From Natronoarchaeum mannanilyticum (GTDB taxonomy: Archaea > Halobacteriota > Halobacteria > Halobacteriales > Natronoarchaeaceae), in the NCBI RefSeq assembly GCF_039522665.1, contig NZ_BAAADV010000008.1, positions 100,822-164,821 on the forward strand: 64,000 bases of DNA, read 5' to 3'. Of this stretch, positions 63,142 to 64,000 are shown piece after piece; positions within the stretch are counted from its first letter, which is position 1; each line of letters begins with the position of its first letter. Below the pieces are notes generated by a model. That model ran no database searches and was not told where the DNA came from. It worked only from the letters and a program-made list of their open reading frames with translations. The position numbers and the translations under genes were made by a program.

Positions 63142-63308
63142 TGAGCGAACCCGACCCGAGCGTCACGACCAGCGGCGAGCTGACGGGCGCCGAGTGCCCG
63201 TACTGCGGGTCGACCGACACCGAACGGGAACACCCCCGCGGACCGTCCCGGTGTCAGTCCATCCACTACTGCAACGAGTGTCTCCAGCAGTTCAAGAAGT
63301 TCGAGTGA
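63141..63308 (+). CDS. Zinc-ribbon protein corresponding to the PaaD C-terminal domain
   Basis: A 55-residue protein starting at an ATG that overlaps the paaD stop (TGATG). It has C-x2-C (AECPYCGSTDTEREHPRGPS) and a later C...C-x3-C (RCQSIHYCNECLQQFKKFE), matching the last part of bacterial PaaD. It is probably made together with PaaD and binds zinc or iron-sulfur as its partner. It is too short to be found by size-based gene callers. The split needs no frameshift because the overlap is clean. Confidence 0.85.
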   Translation: MSEPDPSVTTSGELTGAECPYCGSTDTEREHPRGPSRCQSIHYCNECLQQFKKFE

Positions 63309-63660
63309 CGCACGGTTTCGTGCGTCGCCTTCCGGCTCCGCCGTGAAGGCCTTCTCCCTGCAATCTCTGTCCCGCTTGACCGTACAGTAACGATCGTTTA
63401 ATCTGATAATAATTTGACATTCTAGGGGACGATACCAGCCGCGATATGAATCGGGCGGCGGTTCCGACGATCTCCGTCCGAAAGCGGAACTGGAACGGCC
63501 CGAGAGTGGGGACAGTCCGGACGCCGCCCTCGACAAATCGTACGCCGACGAGTCTCCCCGCCGCAGACATCTTCGGCTGCTGGTTCCGTCGGGACCCGCC
63601 GGACGACGGCGTCGACGCCGCAAGCGCCCCGCCAGACCCTCCCTCGTTCCCGGTGACGGT
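63309..63660. other. Intergenic region, no gene seen
   Basis: A 352-nt convergent interval between the paa operon and the aldehyde dehydrogenase gene. A short AT-rich segment (63390-63425) could terminate or promote transcription. The rest is GC-rich without a recognisable coding pattern on either strand. Confidence 0.4.
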
Positions 63661-64000
63661 CTACTCTAGGTTGACGTGGACGTTCTTGACTTCGGTGTAG
63701 GAGTCGATGGCTTCCTCGCCCTGCGCGCGGCCGTGGCCGCTCTGCTTGGTGCCGCCGAAGGGAGTCTGGGGCCAGGTGTTCGGCGTCTCGTTGACCATGA
63801 CCATTCCGTAGTCCAGTCGGTCGGCGACGGTGTGTGCACGGGAGAGGTCGTTGGTCCAGACGCAGGCGGTCAGCCCGAACGGCGAGTCGTTGGCGACCGT
63901 CAGCGCCTCCGCCTCGTCGCCGACCTCGATGATCGACAGCACCGGGCCGAAGATCTCCTCCTGGGCGATCGTCATGTCGTTGTCCACGTCGGCGAAGACG
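63661..64000 (-). CDS. Aldehyde dehydrogenase, C-terminal part (runs off the window)
   Basis: The last 112 or so residues of an NAD(P)-dependent aldehyde dehydrogenase; the rest lies beyond the window. MTIAQEEIFGPVLSIIEVGD contains the conserved EEIFGPV cofactor motif, and SPFGLTACVWTNDLSRAHTV and NTWPQTPFGGTKQSGHGRAQ are the standard C-terminal blocks, ending KNVHVNLE. Substrate cannot be told; closeness to the paa operon suggests an aromatic or ring-opened aldehyde. The catalytic Cys is not visible. Confidence 0.93.
   Translation of the reverse strand, partial: VFADVDNDMTIAQEEIFGPVLSIIEVGDEAEALTVANDSPFGLTACVWTNDLSRAHTVADRLDYGMVMVNETPNTWPQTPFGGTKQSGHGRAQGEEAIDSYTEVKNVHVNLE

Overview
This window is from an extremely halophilic archaeon (class Halobacteria). 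The evidence is high GC content, very acidic proteins rich in Asp and Glu, leaderless genes with a TATA box about 25 nt before the start codon, twin-arginine lipoprotein signals, HTH_10 (Bat-like) regulators, a folC-folP fusion of the haloarchaeal type, and halophile-type IS6, ISH1-group IS5 and TnpB elements. I do not assign a genus. No rRNA, tRNA or CRISPR array was found.

Region 1 (1-8.4 kb): a small Cys-rich protein, a TRIC/UPF0126 membrane protein, a bile-acid-symporter-like carrier, a dead transposase, two tandem PQQ-propeller lipoproteins, and a DrrAB-type ABC exporter behind an HTH_10 regulator. Region 2 (8.5-15.1 kb) is accessory DNA that looks like a defence island: an archaeal ATPase/DUF234 protein with a palindromic operator, two small genes with frameshifts, a membrane-tailed Mrr-like nuclease, a CBS-HEPN protein, and a gene cut by an IS6 element. 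Region 3 (15.2-25.4 kb): two further ABC export systems, a BCCT osmolyte transporter, a winged-helix/zinc-ribbon regulator and an M23-like membrane protein. Region 4 (25.4-29.7 kb) is a nest of mobile elements: IS6 remnants, an intact TnpB element bounded by mirror-image palindromes, and an IS5 (ISH1-group) copy with a perfect 8-bp target duplication.

Region 5 (29.7-53.8 kb) is the most interesting part. It holds a glycine/serine/threonine and one-carbon locus: IclR regulator, threonine ammonia-lyase, gcvT, gcvH, gcvPA, gcvPB, lpdA, RidA, glyA, lipA and pdxS. Next come a two-gene membrane system (DUF5058 plus partner) with an AbgA-like amidohydrolase. Then comes a bacterial-type discrete fatty-acid/polyketide synthase set: MDR reductase, acyl carrier protein, beta-ketoacyl synthase, holo-ACP synthase, malonyl transacylase and ketoreductase. 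An amino-acid permease and the folCP fusion complete the region. ACP-dependent synthesis is unusual in archaea. Because lipA and the lipoyl protein GcvH lie nearby, I propose that the Fab set makes octanoyl-ACP for lipoate. On this reading the region assembles glycine cleavage together with its cofactors (lipoate, PLP, folate).

Region 6 (53.8-64 kb): transposase remnants, a second IclR regulator, an amidohydrolase, an acetyl-CoA-synthetase-like ligase, an enoyl-CoA hydratase, an HTH_10 regulator and a phenylacetyl-CoA epoxidase operon (paaA, a tandem-duplicated paaB, paaC, and a paaD split from its zinc ribbon). The window ends inside an aldehyde dehydrogenase gene.
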